Assembly (NCBI RefSeq): GCF_945859685.1
Contig: NC_079147.1
Coordinates: 190,819,174 to 190,883,173, forward strand
Direction of reading: 5' to 3'
DNA length: 64,000 nucleotides
From: Eupeodes corollae
Lineage: Eukaryota > Arthropoda > Insecta > Diptera > Syrphidae
The position numbers and the translations under genes are program-made. The notes under the pieces were generated by a model. The model had not been told where the DNA came from, did not search any database, and saw nothing but the letters and a program-made list of their open reading frames with translations. Shown in pieces: positions 62,873-64,000 of the stretch (position 1 is the first letter of the stretch; every line of letters begins with the position of its first letter).

Positions 62873-63100
62873 TTAAAGCAAAAAAAAATGTTTGGATTTT
62901 TTTTCTTTCCACAGCTAATTTACAACAAATAATTGTCAACAGTGATAACTTGACATCAACCTAGCACTACACAAAACTTTTTTTTTAATCGTCCAGCTAA
63001 AAAATTTTTTTTCACAACTAATTAACAACAAAAGGGTTCAATTAACTGCATACTCATTTTTTTAAATTTCGAAAAATGAAGTGCTAACTTGACAGTCGTA

Positions 63101-63108
63101 AAAAATTG
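63101..63108 (+). repeat. Target-site duplication AAAAATTG, right copy
   Basis: Exact match to 60019-60026. If the base at 63100 is counted with the flank, the duplication becomes 9 bp with one mismatch. Confidence 0.7.
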
Positions 63109-63583
63109 TCCTGATGAATCCCGGTTTTAAATTCGGTGCTCAGTAGGTCCTTTTAATGAGATTGTATATCAACTTTGAATAAAATATTGTTTCTGTTGAT
63201 GCCCTCGCACTTCCTTTAAAAGCATGCCTTTTGTTCTCATTAGTAAGCTGTATAATTTTATACAGTAATTTCTTCAGTGTACAGTGATTCATCCCAATTT
63301 CATTAAGGGTGATTCCACAATCCACAGTCCGCAGTTAGCTTTTTACAATCTTCATTCCAAACTTTTTTTAAATTACTTAAATACTTTTGGCAGTCTGGAA
63401 TTTTGCATATCCTGATCAAATAATCCGCGTTCAGCTTAAGTGTTGAAAAAAAGAATGATGCTAGACCACTTTCAAAGTAAAACATATATTTTGGAATATT
63501 TATAGGGAGTGAGAACATTTTTTTTAAGAAAGAAACGCAGTAGATTGCACAGTTGCATTGAAAACCCTGCACTTCGAACTTAG

Positions 63584-63595
63584 AGCAATGATCTT
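63584..63595 (+). repeat. SINE target-site duplication AGCAATGATCTT, left copy
   Basis: Exact 12-bp match at 63915-63926. Confidence 0.85.
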
Positions 63596-63914
63596 CAATC
63601 AAATCAATTGGGGTGGCGCAACAGTCCGTTGTGAACCAGGGCCTAGTGACTTACGACTCTCAACCATTCCTGTGTGCTAGTACTGTTGCCAGGAATGGAA
63701 GGGACCTACAATTTTAGGCCGAATCCGAACGGCTAGTTTGAGAAAGCACTTTTTCATGACAAGAATTACTCTTGAAGGATTTGTCAATTCCTCGCAAGAG
63801 GCAGTAACCGCGAAAATTATTTTTTTCAAATTAAGGTGGCACAGGCAGAGATTGAACCCAAGACCCCTTGCATGACAGTCCAAAGCACTAACCATCATGC
63901 CACGGGTACTACAC
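63596..63914 (-). mobile_element. tRNA-derived SINE, full-length copy 8, inside LINE ORF2
   Basis: Minus-strand SINE: 5' end at the right (plus ATCATGCCACGGGTACTAC), B box degenerate (plus GATTGAACCC near 63851), body GGAATGGAAGGGACCTACAA, 3' end GTTGCGCCACC and a short tail. Flanked by a perfect 12-bp duplication. Removal of the SINE joins FYNKIIA (right) to LSSKCRVF (left) in one ORF2 frame. Confidence 0.9.
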
Positions 63915-63926
63915 AGCAATGATCTT
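63915..63926 (+). repeat. SINE target-site duplication AGCAATGATCTT, right copy
   Basis: Exact match to 63584-63595. Confidence 0.85.
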
Positions 63927-64000
63927 ATTGTAAAATATTTGTGTCCAATTTGCATCAATAGCTGTTCTTGCCTTATTAGCTTTCATTTTTTAGTATTTTT
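63927..64000 (-). pseudogene. LINE ORF2 segment running off the window
   Basis: The minus strand reads KANKARTAIDANWTQIFYNK, aligning with SKAKTAINATWKNCFNNKF at about 19.91-19.97 kb. The remainder of the reverse transcriptase should lie beyond 64000. Confidence 0.65.

Larger units (their letters stand above)
60027..63100. mobile_element. Foldback-like element with long inverted arms, composite
   Basis: About 3.07 kb. The ends are inverse copies: left ACGACTGTCAAGTAAGCGCT, right (reverse complement) ACGACTGTCAAGTTAGCACT, continuing through ATTTTTCGAAA, GCAGTTAATTG, TTGTGGAAAAAAAATT, GATGTCAAGTTA and GAGTGCGTGAAGT-AGCCCCCC to GTTGTTCCG. Left arm about 60027-60540; right arm about 62350-63100 including a 424-bp insertion. 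Arms are built of related subunits that repeat the GTGGAAA-AAAA and AGTGCTA-CTTGACATC motifs. The interior has no own transposase, only a mariner insertion. Foldback-type elements have this architecture with 9-bp duplications; the class here is inference. Confidence 0.75.
62350..63100 (-). repeat. Right inverted arm of the foldback-like element
   Basis: Reverse complement of the left arm over its outer portion (63100-62878) and, inside the nested insertion, again from about 62443 to 62350 (GAGTGCGTGAAGTAAGCCCCC, then AGTTGTTCCG). Confidence 0.7.
63101..63595 (-). pseudogene. LINE ORF2 segment, right of the foldback-like element
   Basis: On the minus strand, frames 63303-63602 and 63140-63325 read SLPINIPKYMFYFESGLASF, FFSTLKLNADYLIRICKIPD, CQKYLSNLKKVWNEDCKKLT and, after a shift, TLKKLLYKIIQLTNENKRHA, then ETIFYSKLIYNLIKRTY, an in-frame TGA, and PNLKPGFIRTIF at the insertion. 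This corresponds to the post-reverse-transcriptase region (the same family at 19.25-20.26 kb has PT----ML-IETGL and LKLQVDYVLRVMQLPDYRL). It continues on the far side of the 60.0-kb duplication. Confidence 0.72.

Noticed and set aside
1..64000. CRISPR arrays, bacterial promoters, operons or attachment sites
   Set aside because: The sequence is eukaryotic; no regularly spaced short direct repeats with unique spacers are seen.

Overview
The window looks like a TE-rich stretch of an insect nuclear genome, most likely dipteran. It is AT-rich, has no operons or bacterial-type genes, and carries many decayed copies of animal transposon families (RTE-like and Jockey-like LINEs, a third LINE clade, a tRNA-derived SINE, mariner, hAT and RAG1/Transib-type DNA elements). 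I see no complete host gene. The best host-gene candidates are isolated exons: a signal-peptide first coding exon with a good splice donor at 29853-29988 (+), an open 102-base internal exon at 40332-40433 (+), and a weak Ser/Pro-rich ORF at 3065-3313 (-). Much of the window could be intron or intergenic DNA of a gene on the + strand; that is inference.

Layout: 1-4.4 kb is mostly unassigned, with a Jockey fragment (1.29-1.61). 4.4-11.3 kb holds an RTE 3' end, a mariner split by a LINE ORF1 fragment with a perfect 10-bp target duplication, a short mariner derivative with terminal repeats, and another mariner. 11.3-13.8 kb is a long dead RTE copy. 13.8-16.3 kb is repeat-poor with promoter-like sequence. 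16.3-24.3 kb is a nest: an RTE fragment split by Jockey, an A/T-rich monomer-carrying repeat that contains a LINE reverse transcriptase, then a nearly full-length RTE. 26.0-28.2 kb is a hAT relic with a Jockey 3' end inside. 28.4-29.3 kb is another mariner. 30.9-38.5 kb mixes mariner derivatives, SINEs, an unrecognised duplicated ORF unit and a RAG1/Transib-type relic. 41.6-48.2 kb holds Jockey copies, two more monomer-carrying repeats and a SINE. 49-57 kb is almost featureless. 57-64 kb is again nested.

The most interesting structure is at 59.8-64.0 kb. A LINE ORF2 (minus strand, same family as the reverse transcriptase at 19.25-20.26 kb) is interrupted by a SINE with a perfect 12-bp target duplication and by an apparently undescribed foldback-like element (about 60027-63100). 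That element has long inverted arms made of related subunits and an 8-bp target duplication. It carries a mariner transposase copy inside, and its right arm holds a 424-bp inverted-repeat element with a TTAAA duplication. Removing the insertions by eye restores a recognisable ORF2.

The tRNA-derived SINE (eight copies) ends in 32 bases that match the 3' end of the RTE-like LINE at 25 positions, which suggests the RTE machinery mobilises it. A degraded transposase at 32.36-33.61 kb resembles the C-terminal half of the RAG1 core.
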